DNA of 14,894 bases from Smittium mucronatum (lineage: Eukaryota; Kickxellomycota; Harpellomycetes; Harpellales; Legeriomycetaceae). Shown here in pieces: positions 1 to 10,309 of the stretch. Made by a program: the position numbers and the translations under genes. The DNA lies in contig LSSL01003000.1 of NCBI GenBank assembly GCA_001953115.1, forward strand, positions 1 to 14,894, written 5' to 3'. The number at the start of each line of letters is the position of its first letter. Position 1 is the first letter of the stretch. The notes under the pieces are model-generated. The model had not been told where the DNA came from and ran no database searches. It was given only the letters and a program-made list of their open reading frames with translations.

Positions 1-850
1 CCGTATCTTTTGGTGATTAGGATATCCATAGAAGCTCAAAATTTTTCTTTGATTTAATTCACATTCGCTGTTACACTGTTAAACTGATATATGTATCTTA
101 ATATAACATCTATTTGGAATTATAATCAAAATTAAACTACTTAAAATTGCTTTTATATCCACTCTATTAAACTTTGGCTATATATTACTATATATATTGA
201 TATTTTTAGACGAGCAGATAAATATGGGCTGCGATAGATTTGAGTATCTACTATTTTGATATTAATAACCTCCTATAAATAACGTAATTACTAATATTTT
301 GCCAAAAACTATGAAAATTTTCGATGATTAAATGCCTATTTGATTTATCTTGATATGATAAATATTTTTATAAGCTTATTTAGATCAATTTATATTGATA
401 GAAAATATAAAAAAAATTAAAAAAATAGCCATTGGGCACTTTTTTAACAACATAAAGCCGAGGCTATCAAATAGCTTGTTTTATTTTGAAAAAAATGCCA
501 TAATTTGATAAATATGAACTTATTTCAATTAAAACACTATTTTGAAAAATATTATCATTTTTAGCGAGAACGCTATTTGTCGAAAATAAACTTGATTATT
601 TAGTATCAAAGACTTATATCATTACATCTAATGGAATATGTTTAAATATAATTAGTTGATAATAGTTGGAGTTTTTCGAATAAATCGTTTCCACTAGTCA
701 AAATTTCATTTTTTTTTTGAAAAATGTTCACCTATTGTGCTGGTAGCCTAATATTTTACTTTATTGGTTTATATTTTGGCTTATTTTTACCCAATAAGAT
801 GGTAACACTTAATATTTCTTCTGTTATCGTATAATATGAAATAATCATCG
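1..850. other. Unassigned A+T-rich stretch beyond the recombinase end of the retroelement
   Basis: I see no recognisable gene here. The stretch is A+T rich but less extreme than the DNA right of 5,050. Because the retroelement reads on the minus strand and its recombinase ends near 960, this is where its 3' non-coding end and terminal repeat should lie. I found no sequence here that repeats, directly or inverted, the DNA around 4,990-5,100, so the end of the element cannot be placed. On the minus strand, about 918-766 reads open for roughly 50 codons, but it is short, hydrophobic and unrecognised, and could be chance. Confidence 0.5.
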
Positions 851-959
851 CCATAAAGGGCTCGATTAGTTCTATCATTATAAACCAAATAGGAGACGTA
901 TTAATTAATTCAAATTATAGAATAGACTCTGTCAAGATATTCATAGATTTTCTTGTGGT

Positions 960-1860
960 TAGAAAGTATGTATCGAATATTGATTAGTTTGAAATAAAGG
1001 CTTGTAAAACCATCTCTTCTGTGGATATACCATATTTTGCGACGAGTGAGAACCCAATCGCTCTACAATTTGGTATGGCGCTTCCTATTCGTGATTGATT
1101 AGAACTGAAATCTGTGGATGTATCTATTAATAATACCCAAAGAGCCAGGCTTATCTCTGTCGATAATGAATATGATGGGTCTGTTTTAAATCCATATTTT
1201 ATATTTTGCGTGCGGAATATGACAAAAAATGCGTGATGTCTTTTCTTTATAAAAACATTAGCTCGTATTGGGCACAGTATACGGTCAGAGTGTGAGTTTA
1301 TCTGACATGGATTCTCTACTGGACGCCTAACTCGCTTTTAATTTGACGCAATTATTAACAAGTGGAGTATCCCGTTTTCAACTCGGCTCCTGGTATGGTC
1401 TATACGATTATTTTCGCTGGTTCTTAGGGGTTTTTTTACTGATAACAGCAAAAATAGTTTATAGGTGAGGTTTTTAACGTCAGTTCTTCGGTCGGTTCCA
1501 ATTATCTAAATTTTCGTAGAACTGGAGTTATGTCAATCTTCGATCTCAAAAAATTTCTTATTGAAGATTCGAACGAAGATGAAATGAGCCAATAGATTCA
1601 GTACATGTATTGAATATTTCATCCAATGAAGAAATACTCACATAAGCATAATTGAATTTTAGAAAATATAAAGTGGTATAAATAAGGAAGCTTAGTCATT
1701 CCAAAATAGCTAAGCTTTTCAAATTTTCTTTTTCTCTATCTTTTATATTTTTAACTAGTGTATCATTTTACATTTTATTATCCTAATTATCCCATTAAAA
1801 CTAATCCTTACAGAAGATTTCGGAAATTCTGAGAACATAGGGGGTTTTAAATCTCCTCTG
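960..1860 (-). pseudogene. Tyrosine recombinase domain of the retroelement, broken
   Basis: In DIRS-like elements this enzyme inserts the circular DNA copy. DITPVLRKFR (from 1534), a stop, then EPTEELTLKTSPINYF match the family pattern WD...VL..L..L.P...LTLK.LT.K...LLAL. After a frameshift near 1,400-1,430 a frame runs to 987 with one TAA (1340-1338) and about 100 stop-free codons at its end. It contains RILCPIRANVF (CPV.AL motif, 1274 onward), FSSNQSRIGSA (1100-1089 for NQSR) at the HxxR box, and GISTEEMVLQAFISN, stop, SIFDTYF, which matches G.S.EEIL..A.WSN.STF..FY and carries the region of the nucleophilic tyrosine. The box I histidine of HxxR appears to be asparagine and the first catalytic arginine is not visible. 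The N-terminal part (1,600-1,860) is poorly readable and may contain inserted A+T-rich DNA. Confidence 0.85.
1688..1717. repeat. Small hairpin inside the recombinase relic
   Basis: An 8-bp perfect stem, AAGCTTAG at 1688-1695 and CTAAGCTT at 1710-1717, encloses a 14-base loop. It lies in the A+T-rich part of the recombinase region where the protein reading is lost. It could be a footprint of inserted DNA or chance. I assign no function. Confidence 0.4.
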
Positions 1861-2059
1861 AGTAGTCAGTCAAAGTGAGTATTGCAGATGTTTAGGCTTT
1901 TATCGAATCTGGATTTAAATTATTTTTTTGAAAAATTCTCGGATAGATAATTGAATATTTTGGACGCAGATATTGGTGCATTGATACCATGACATATTAT
2001 CCTGTCTAAAAGGCGCTATTTGATAGCACTGTATCTGAATCGACTTTTGATACATCTTT

Positions 2060-2345
2060 ATTTTGAAAGCATAAAGTAAATAGAGTAAGATACGAGACCT
2101 TGGTATTTGAAAAAACTCGTTTGATGCTCCAAGAGTTCAATTTACAGTGATTATTGTTCAATAATGGGGAATTTCTGCTTTTTTTATCCGAAATTACTGT
2201 GGTTTCTTTCAGGAGAAGAGCATGGGTCACTGAGAGAGAAACACAATATGTGAAAATTATTTAAGATTTCTTCATTGAAGTCACTAAGGTCGTAGTTATT
2301 AGATCTAGTAGTAACTTCTATACCTTCTGAGATAACAGGCTCCCG
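2060..2345 (-). pseudogene. Polyprotein segment between RNase H and recombinase, broken
   Basis: This stretch links the RNase H block to the recombinase. The minus-strand frame from 2230 to 2006 stays open for 74 codons, though the ATG at 2230 is probably an internal methionine and not a real start. Within it, PLLNNNHCKLNSWSIKR (2167 downward) resembles the HPL...L.L.AW..SG signature that closes the RT/RNase H polyprotein of DIRS-like elements, just before the recombinase. It is the longest stop-free piece in this part of the element, but it has no intact domain, and I see no sign that it is expressed on its own. Confidence 0.5.
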
Positions 2346-2389
2346 GGTGGACATCTGTACGTATTTTTGAACTTTTTAAATTTAAATGC

Positions 2390-3085
2390 TAGCGCATTAT
2401 GGGAAAGAGACTTTTACCTTGGGGCCAGCTGAAGTACTGTTACAAATTTTTTTTCTTATTCGATGCAAACAGATCCAAATCGTATAAATCATATATCGAA
2501 CTCAGTATGTCGAAGGTCGCTTGAGCAAGGAAAATTATTTCTGAGCAGCAAAACTGCATGGCGCGTCAGCTAATCTCAGAACTGACGAAAAATATGTCAT
2601 TTGTGCTTGATTATTGGTCTTCAGACAATGTGGCCGAAATTTTCCTGATATTTCCAGCAGTTTGTGGGAAATCTTTCTCCCAAATTTCCTCAGATACGAG
2701 AATGTAGTTGTGTTTTCTGAGTAAAAAAACATTAATCTTCCTACAAAGCTTTGGAATTTGAGTTCCTATAGAACTGTAAGAAGCTTATTGGTGTTTATTT
2801 ACATTTTTGTCCCCAATTGCGTCAATTATCCCAATTATTTTTGAGATCCCACTACTATACCCAGACAAAGTAGCTGGAGTCCGTGAAAATTCTATTTCCG
2901 TATTTCCAGGCAAGAGAGAGCCTGTTACATCATTTCCATTTATTATGTCAGAATACTAGGCTCTGGATGATGGTTCATCAGAATCACTGTCAAAGTTTAT
3001 GATCTAGAAATCTACAGAAAATGATTATTGATCTCCTAAAACAACTTTCATAAGGATTTATAGAAGAATAGCTGTATAAATCGAT
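2390..3085 (-). pseudogene. RNase H domain and DIRS-type C-terminal segment, broken
   Basis: RNase H removes the RNA strand during reverse transcription and in these elements follows the RT directly. IFTDSSYFVW (2890 downward) matches the I.TDAS..GWG opening of the domain. INVFLLRKHNYI (2736-2701) matches the V.LRSDNTT..YI strand, with the catalytic aspartate apparently changed to histidine. The same frame runs directly into EEIWEKDFPQTAGNI, matching the EIW.W helix and the following A.HIPG region. About 15 residues normally found between those two motifs seem to be missing. The frame then continues through three stops to LDLFAS (2478-2461) and YFSWPQGK, the conserved DLFAS..N....Y.SW segment typical of DIRS-like polyproteins. 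The region around 3,085-2,900 is too decayed to read confidently. Confidence 0.8.
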
Positions 3086-3089
3086 TAAT

Positions 3090-4000
3090 ATTTCACAATA
3101 TAGCTTGCCAGACATCTCAATGTCTTACAAAAAGTTTTAGGCAACTTTTTTGCCCCTTTATAGTGATATCGTATCTTGTTAGATGGTACCCTGGTTTTCA
3201 TTTCTCTAGTTTTTATCACCATAACCAGGTTTCAAACTGATTAGGGTGAGGAATTTGACGGTTTTTCTTAGTTAAACTTGAATCCAAGCTCCCAAAGCTC
3301 AAATAATACCTTTAATGTGATAAAAACACACCCCCCCTGGAGAATCCAGTGCTTTTAGGATCGTCCAGATAAACCAAGACTCAAATTCCGTTAGATCTTG
3401 TCAATTCCATTAAAGGTCAAAGGATCTTGGTGAAGTCCAATTAATTCAGTGATAGTCTGAATTATAGAATGAAAAAATATAAGTAGAGGCTATTACAATG
3501 AAGCCTGATATGTTTTCAGCACTTCTTGTACATCAGTATATGAAAGAGATCACACCGGAGCTATGAAGATGACAGCTAATACTTTCAACGGAGCATTGTT
3601 CAGATTTAAAAAAATGTCTTTATCTTGAATTTCCACTCTTCTACATCAAGATTGAGTTTTCTGAGGTTTAATAATGGCCTGAAACCTCTGGTACTCTTCT
3701 GGATCTTGAAAATTTGAATTTAAAATCAGGGGCATATTGGTTGTATCGCTTCGATGGCCCACTTCAATAGACAGGAAGCGACTTCGTTCGAAATAACCTT
3801 GCTTGCCTCTCGACTCAGCTTTATTTTCTAAAGATCCGAAAGAGAAGTCAGAAGTGGGACCGTAAGGTCCACCATAAGGCCAGGATGCTGAAGCGCCCTA
3901 GCCGGCATCGAAACCTAGATCGTTACAAACCTTAATTAGGCTAATACTTTCAAAGAAATCTCCACCTTCAGCGGCAATTTTTCCGCTCCATGCCAACTTT
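3090..4000 (-). pseudogene. Reverse transcriptase domain, broken by stops and frameshifts
   Basis: The domain copies the element's RNA into DNA. Motifs appear in the expected order on the minus strand. PLILNSNFQDPEEYQRFQ (3732-3679) matches the usual ILNLK...HFKM region. DKDIFLNL (3624-3601) sits where DLKDAYF-like motif A is expected. GLHQDPLTFNGI (3438-3403) matches the FGLS..P..F motif B. VYLDD (3374-3360) is the catalytic YxDD box, preceded by NGI-stop-VL. ELWELGFKFN then stop then EKP (from 3300) matches the L..LGF.IN.EKS motif. MVIKTREMKTRVPSNKI (from 3222) matches the FLG..ID...M.L.LP..K segment, and LASYIV (3111-3094) the LA..IG helix. The frame changes at least twice, once between 3420 and 3372 and once near the C7 run at 3331-3337. 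Motif A has lost the standard first aspartate in the frame I read (Q at that place). The left edge against gag is approximate. Confidence 0.85.
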
Positions 4001-4009
4001 TTGTTTTTT

Positions 4010-4986
4010 CTGACGAAGGATTCGTCGTCTGTGAGTTTGAATTCTTGAAAGTGATTTTAAATCCATTAGAAATTATGTTACAAAGCTAGCTATTTTCTAC
4101 TATCTTAGAAAAAGCAGCCTTGAATATAACTAGAAGACATATTATTGGAGTTTCCTGTTTTCTCTCTACTGTGACAACCTTTCCCGACCTCGAACTCTTC
4201 CGCAAAAATTTGACATCCAGTAGAATGTCTTATTTGAGGAGCTGGAATCTGATGGATGTAGCATCGGTGCTGATCACTGAAATTTTGTTTCTTCTTTAAA
4301 AATCATTTTGTATATTATTCTTCTGGTGCTAACAAAAGAGCGAGTTATCTGTCTTTTAACAGCAGCTTTCTTTTAGATTAGGGAGACCGAAGCTTTCTGA
4401 TCCATAAAAGACTTTGTTTCTAATTTAATGGGCTGAATAAGTTTTCCTTTCAGATAAAGTCATCTATGAAGATTATCTAACCTCGCTTGCGTTACAGTTT
4501 TCGTGATTTCGGCTAGGAACGCTCTCGTAATGCTGGCAAACAAGACATCAGTATCTTCAACAATATTTTTTCCTGGAGTCTCCTGAATTCTACAGAGGAA
4601 TTAGTAATTGATTGAACTTGTTGCTTGGGCTAAATATAACTGTATTCAAAAGAGATCAGAACCAATTTTGTTTACTTTGATTCAAACTTTATAGCTCAGT
4701 GACGTTATAATGTATTTCATAGAACTTGTTCTGTGGAAATATTTCATTGCAATATTGGGCTCTTCTTCGGTTAATGGTGAATTATAGGATTTTTTTCAAT
4801 CGATCGGATTTCATTAGTTGTTTATGGATAAACTGTGATTTCAGCAAAAGGAAACCCTGTTATTAAGTAAGGATCTTCTGAATCTACTGTAAGCTCCTTC
4901 CCTCCTAGCAATTGATTAATTGTTTCAATAAGTCCCTTTATTTAATCATGGCTTGATTCAGATTGAGATTCAGACTCTCTTTCCAT
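4010..4986 (-). pseudogene. gag: gag-like region of the retroelement, broken
   Basis: This is the first block of the element. In related elements it encodes the nucleic-acid-binding particle protein. The likely original start is the ATG at 4986-4984, followed by an acidic, serine-rich stretch (MERESESQSESSHD, then a stop). The frame continues with readable protein such as LLGGKELTVDSEDPYLITG, then shifts near 4,770. A second frame reads on with several stops and contains DVLFASITRAFLAEITKTVT followed by QARLDNLHR, which resembles the helical part of DIRS-like gag proteins (a pattern with RR or QAR before a leucine-rich helix). Stops include TGA, TAA and TAG. Assignment as gag rests mainly on position upstream of the RT and only weakly on similarity. 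I could not recognise a clean zinc knuckle. Confidence 0.5.
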
Positions 4987-6105
4987 ATTTTTAGTTAAAG
5001 GCGGTATAATTTTTGTGGGAGTTTTTTTTTAAAACAGAAAATCTTTATATCGGTAGAGAGATTTGCGAAAAAAAAAACATAAGGAGTTCTTTAAACTGTA
5101 ACTCACATTATTAATCATAATTTTTTTTTATTTCAACATTCAATTTATTTTATTTGTTTAGATTTCGTTTTAGTTCTATAAAATAAGATTATAAAACTAT
5201 AATTTCAGATATTTGATGTTTAATTGGCATTATGCTTGACTAATAATAATAAATTGATATCAGTACGAAGATCCGAAATTTCTAATTTTGTAAAAAAAAA
5301 CTAATTAAAACAAAAAAAATCAAATAACACTTCTTTTTTTTAATGAATTTTAATTCATAATTTATCGAATAAATAAAAATTATAAAAAACACTTTAGATG
5401 TTATGAAATTTAGCTTCAATCAATATTATAACCCTTCTGATTTTTTTTATTGGCACTTATTCCTTGATAATCTATAAAAAAAGAATTTCAGAACTAAAAA
5501 TTAAATTTAATGTTATTTTTTAGGCAAATTTTGTTAGCTAAAGTAAATGACTACCTTAAAAAATCAGATTAAATCTATTATTATTTAATGATTCTTCAAT
5601 AAAATATTTTTCCAAAAGATTCCTCCTTACAAAAATTTTAAACACTTTATTATCAATCAACCTTATTGTATATTTTTATCAATAAAAATTTCATACTAAA
5701 AAAAGCACTCGGAAATTTTATAAAATTTTTTTATGGAAATTGGACTTGGATTTTAATAATCGAAAATAAAATATAATGTTACAATATAAAATCATTAATA
5801 GTGAAAATTTTCTCTTTTTTTCAAAAAAAACACGAAAAAACGAGAGAAATAATAAATACTTGCAGATATAGCGCATAAATTATGCATAATTTAATTCAAT
5901 CGGAGTTTATTAATCTATATTTATTGAAAATATCTAATTAATAATTGTAAAAATATTAACATAAAATTCAGGAAAATATCATTTATTTTTTATTAAAAAA
6001 AATTATTTAAAAAATAATACTTTTAAATGTTTTGGTATTAGGTTTTATATCATCAGTAGTAGGAGAAATAAATAAAATTTCGGTTAAACGCTCAAAATTA
6101 AATCC

Positions 6106-6122
6106 CACACACATATATATAT
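6106..6122. repeat. CA/TA microsatellite
   Basis: A run of alternating CA units passes into TA units (CACACACATATATATATG). It is a simple dinucleotide repeat with no gene nearby. Confidence 0.7.
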
Positions 6123-6189
6123 GTCTAGCAGATATATATAGTTCATTTTTTAAGGCCCAAATATAACTAAAAAATACAAAATTAAATAA

Positions 6190-6214
6190 AAAAATGCATA
6201 TGAAATGCATTTTT
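6190..6214. repeat. 10-bp perfect hairpin
   Basis: AAAAATGCAT at 6190-6199 is the exact reverse complement of ATGCATTTTT at 6205-6214, with a five-base spacer. The stem would be A/T rich but includes two NsiI-like ATGCAT cores. Its function is unknown. In DNA this A+T rich, such hairpins also arise by chance. Confidence 0.6.
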
Positions 6215-7186
6215 AAGATGAAATATTATTTATTAAAATTTAAGCGGGTTATTAACTAATAAATATGTAAATAATAAAATACATAAATTTTTTTGTTGAT
6301 CCGAAATCTTTTTCTTAATTAATAGTGTGTACATTAAATAATTTTGTCAATAAATGGAAATAAAATATGTAAAAGAAATATTATTTAGTTATTTCACTAA
6401 GGTTAAAAAAGTTTAATTGTTTTATTGTTATTAATACATAGTTTCTTAAAATTTTCACACAAAACAAATATCAGAGGCAGGTTTTTATGAATATTATCAA
6501 AATAAATCATATGTTAAGAGAGCCCATTAAACTTATTTCAAGTCTTTTTAATTCTTTTATTTTTAAAAAAATTGATGAAAATTAATTAAAATTTGTTATA
6601 ATTTAATAATTTCAGAGGAGAGAAAATTTCAAGTTGATTTATTAGACAAATGAAGTTAAGTATTGATTTAATACAAAAAAATTATTTGAAATATGCGGTT
6701 ATGATAAAATTAGTGCGAAAAACTGGAGGAATAATCAAAATTTTAGTTATTTTTAAATAAATTGTTATAGTAATTCGTTTTTGAATATTTTTTTATAAAG
6801 AATATAAATTAATTTGGCGATAAGATTTATTGAATATCAATATAAATAAATATAATTCTGAATATGGAAGATCATTTAAAAAACATAAGGGGAATTCTAG
6901 ATAATTTTTTTTTCTTTTTTGTACCCAGAAATAATTTCTTTTTCTTTTTTCTTTGAATTATCCTCTGAATTTTTTATAATTAAATCAAGAGCTTATTTTT
7001 CTAAAAATATTATATTCTGACTTAAAAATATAAAGTTATTTTAAAATTAAATAAAATTAAACTCAAAAATGCATATATATGTATTAATATGAGAAAATCT
7101 AATATTTTTCTAAATAAATCACATTTATCATTCATAAGAATTAATTATCAAGCTAGAAATCTGTTATTAAAAATATTAAAAGTAAA

Positions 7187-7201
7187 ATATATATATATAT
7201 A
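7187..7201. repeat. AT dinucleotide microsatellite
   Basis: Fifteen bases of alternating A and T. It is a simple repeat with no associated gene visible. Confidence 0.8.
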
Positions 7202-7317
7202 GGTTATAGGGTATCTAATTAAAAAAATAAGGATAATTGAGCTTCTGTTTCAGGAATTTTAATATTATGAAGGAGGTAGCTAAATAACAATAAAACGCAT
7301 AATTTAATATATCTATG

Positions 7318-7346
7318 ATTCATTCAATGGAATTTTTTGAATGAAT
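7318..7346. repeat. 10-bp perfect hairpin
   Basis: ATTCATTCAA at 7318-7327 is the exact reverse complement of TTGAATGAAT at 7337-7346, with a nine-base loop ending in T residues. No gene ends next to it, so there is no reason to call it a terminator. Confidence 0.6.
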
Positions 7347-8840
7347 TAAATCAGAAAGTTCCTAAAACGTGCATTATTTTCAAGAAAAGAGACTAATAAG
7401 ATCATGATTGCATTTCAGATTAGAATAACTTATTAAAATTATAAATGTAGAGAGCTTCCTACTAAAAATAATTTTTTCCTTAAAAAGAAGTAAAATCATA
7501 TTTATAATTTGATCCTTCTAGTTAAAAATAGATATTAGCATTCATTATCGGAAAAAGATTACTTTTCACAATGCACAAAAAAACTTTTTATAAAAAAATG
7601 TAAACACATTCTATATAAATTAGCAGATATTTTATTGAATAAAAAATTGACTTTAATTACTCATGGTAAATTTCTAATACATTTTATATTTTTTAAAGAT
7701 ATACGCAATACTTTTATTATTAAATAGACATGGAAAATGCCCCAAAATTTTCAAATAAAATTTCTAAATTACTCATAATTTCAAATCGTAATTTCGAAAA
7801 ATTTTAGGTCACTCTTGAAAAAAAATTTCTCTATCACGAAAATTATTTAAAAAAATATCAGTCTTATAATTTTTTTTCTTGATCAATAAATAATATTATC
7901 ATTGAATCAATAAAATATCGAATATAATGAAATAATATCTTCTATTATTTTTCATCGAATAAAAGAATATCTTAAGGTTATGATGTTAAAACTTAGAAAT
8001 ATTAAAAAATTTTAGAGTTTCTTATCGAAATGTGTGTATTATTAACTAATATATGTTTTAATATAATGAATATATCAGTCAATAAACCAAATCATACCAG
8101 TAAAAAAATATGTATAATGCGGATATATGATAATGTAGAGAGTCGGGGGGAGGGTGTAGAAAATTAAATAATAACTAAATGTTATTCCATCAATTAATCC
8201 TTTATTTCAAAAAAAAAAAACTGAAAGATTATTCTGAATACACATTGAAAATGCCTTTTTTGAGTTTTTAATTTTCAGAATCGAAAATTGATGATTTAAA
8301 TTTTAGGAAAAATTTTGAATTTTTTTAGCTTAACCATTTTAATTTAATTTTAGACAAATACGCCATTTTTTCCCAATTTTTACTTATATTTTCACGCGTT
8401 TTCAACATTAAAATCCGTTTACTAAACAAAAAAAATGTTTTAAAATAAAGTGTAAAGCTATTTTTAGTTTCATTTTCGTAATTTTTTTTGTATATTTTTT
8501 ATTGAAAAATTTATTCGAATAAAAAAATAGCATGTATTTTTTCATTTTATTTAAAATAAATATTTTTTTATCTGGTTTAAGAATTTATTCTTCAAAATAT
8601 TAGAAAATATTTCACAGAGATTACATCTGAAAAATTTATAAAAATTGAATATTTTTGATTTAAATTGGTTATATTATGTAATAATTAAGCTTTTAATTAT
8701 TTTCTTAAGCAAAATATTAATAAATAATCCAGAAAAAGAAGTTTTTGATTCTTTTTTTAAAATTTTTTTTTTATTTAAAAGAATCAATCACCAAATAAAA
8801 TCGGTATAAGAAAAAATTTATAAAATTATAAAAACCATTT

Positions 8841-8859
8841 AATTAAATTAAATTAAATT
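8841..8859. repeat. AATTA tandem repeat
   Basis: Almost four copies of the five-base unit AATTA lie head to tail. It is a simple repeat in the gene-free stretch. Confidence 0.75.
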
Positions 8860-10309
8860 CCCTTTTCCACATTTATGTTGCTAAGTTTATTTCTATTATT
8901 TCCCTAGATTTATGGCAGTTTCGTTATTTAAAAATTTAAATAAGGTTTTTATGATTACCAGCCGACCAAAAAAGCTCCAAATAAACATATTTGTATATCT
9001 TTAAAAAATTAAACTCACCATAAATAATAAAAAGTTTTAAATTATTTTCTAATTTAACAATTGATATATTTTTTGTCATCATTTCTTAGATCAATAAATC
9101 TTATTCTCAAATTTTAAACAAATTCAACAAGAGTCAAACTTAATCTATGAATTTTTTTTTTTTTTCAAAAACTCGATTCCATATTTTATACATATTTTGA
9201 AACATTCTTCTTCAAATGAAGTGGTTTTGATTTTAAAAAAATAGAAATTTTCTTTGGCTGTTAAGAATCCAATTAAAAAATTCAAGGAAAATAAATAAAT
9301 ATGACCACTTCGTATTAAATATGAAACTCTAATATTTAAACTGAGGTTTTAATTATTACATATTTTTTTATTTCAACTTTTAGATACTTTTTTGGTCAAT
9401 TATTATTAAGTAACATAAAAAAAAACATGCAATATAATAAAAGCTCCACCCGAAAGTAGACTATTTAAGTTGTAAAAAATAGAATTCACACTCGAATAAA
9501 TTTGATAAACTAAAATTTGAGTTTTAATAAATATTTACCGTAAAAATACAGAAATATCTAAATATTCTATTTTTTTAGTAAAATAAATTATCTATATTTG
9601 ATGAAAATTAAGTTTTTTGGCTAAAAAATATTAAAAATACAAATTTTATAAAAATTATTATTTTTTTATCATTATTATAAATATTTTAATGATTATTGTT
9701 TTTATTTTACATTAAAATCTTATAATCTAACATTTCTAGTGTCTTATATTTTTTAAATTGAAAACAAACACTAATTTTTTAATTTATGTTTCGTCTAAAC
9801 TGGGAAGAATTTCAAGACGTCAAGAATAAGATTTTTATAAATTTTTTCCTATAGAAAGTGATTAAATATCGGATGTTATAAATCTATAATTTCAATTCAA
9901 ACCGATGAATTATCGGTGAAGTAGAGCTTATTTTTGAGTTAAATTATTAATAATACAATCGCGATAATAATCTAAGATTTTTTAAATGATAATAGGAAGA
10001 TTTTAATTTGATTTTCTCAATTCAACTATTTATATTTTTTTCACGTTTTCTATTTTATTTTTTAACAAATTATAGATTTTATATAGATTTTTTCTCCTAA
10101 GAATTTTTCAGTACACTATGATATGGAATTATCAAAATATTTTTCTAATAGTTCCATTTTTAAAAAAGTGAAAATAATCTTAATTTTACAAAACTTCAAC
10201 TTGTATATATTTTGGATTTGTTTTTTTCATTTACATAGCTTTTATTACTAGGGCTTACATTTTAATTAATTTTAGTATTGATATACAATATGTTTTATGT
10301 TTTATTTTT

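Larger units (their letters stand above)
850..5040 (-). mobile_element. Decayed tyrosine-recombinase retrotransposon (DIRS/PAT/Ngaro-like)
   Basis: Reading the minus strand from about 4,986 downward gives gag-like, reverse transcriptase, RNase H and tyrosine recombinase blocks in that order. This order, with a tyrosine recombinase in place of an integrase, defines the DIRS-like order of retrotransposons. Such elements copy themselves through RNA and integrate as circular DNA by site-specific recombination, without target-site duplication. The coding part spans about 4.0 kb, near the usual size for full-length elements. All frames carry stops and the reading frame changes several times, so this copy is dead. 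Its G+C content is clearly above that of the DNA to the right. The ends are approximate because I could not find terminal repeats. The subgroup is unresolved, although the segment after RNase H fits DIRS-type elements. Confidence 0.85.
5050..10300. other. Extremely A+T-rich gene-free stretch
   Basis: I see no gene, RNA gene or recognisable transposon protein here. Both strands are dense in stops, and the few ORFs over 60 codons (for example 6007-6210, minus) are made of A+T-driven residues such as F, I, K, N and Y with no recognisable domain. The stretch has many runs of A or T, including 14 T at 9152-9165. It also has short tandem repeats and scattered small hairpins, listed separately. A short G-rich patch (six G followed by AGGG) lies at 8145-8154 and stands out against its surroundings. 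Confidence 0.7.

Noticed and set aside
2535..2732. Minus-strand ORF of 65 codons beginning MFFYSENTTT
   Set aside because: It is in a different frame from the RNase H motifs in the same stretch (INVFLLRKHNYI, EEIWEKDF) and has no domain of its own. It is a shadow of the broken RNase H.
3090..4986. Alternative genetic code explaining the in-frame stops
   Set aside because: All three stop codons occur within conserved blocks and the frame also shifts several times, so reassignment cannot rescue the reading. Pseudogene decay fits better.
6007..6210. Minus-strand ORF of 67 codons
   Set aside because: Its composition is dominated by F, I, K and N, it has no domain, and it lies in extremely A+T-rich DNA. 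Chance.
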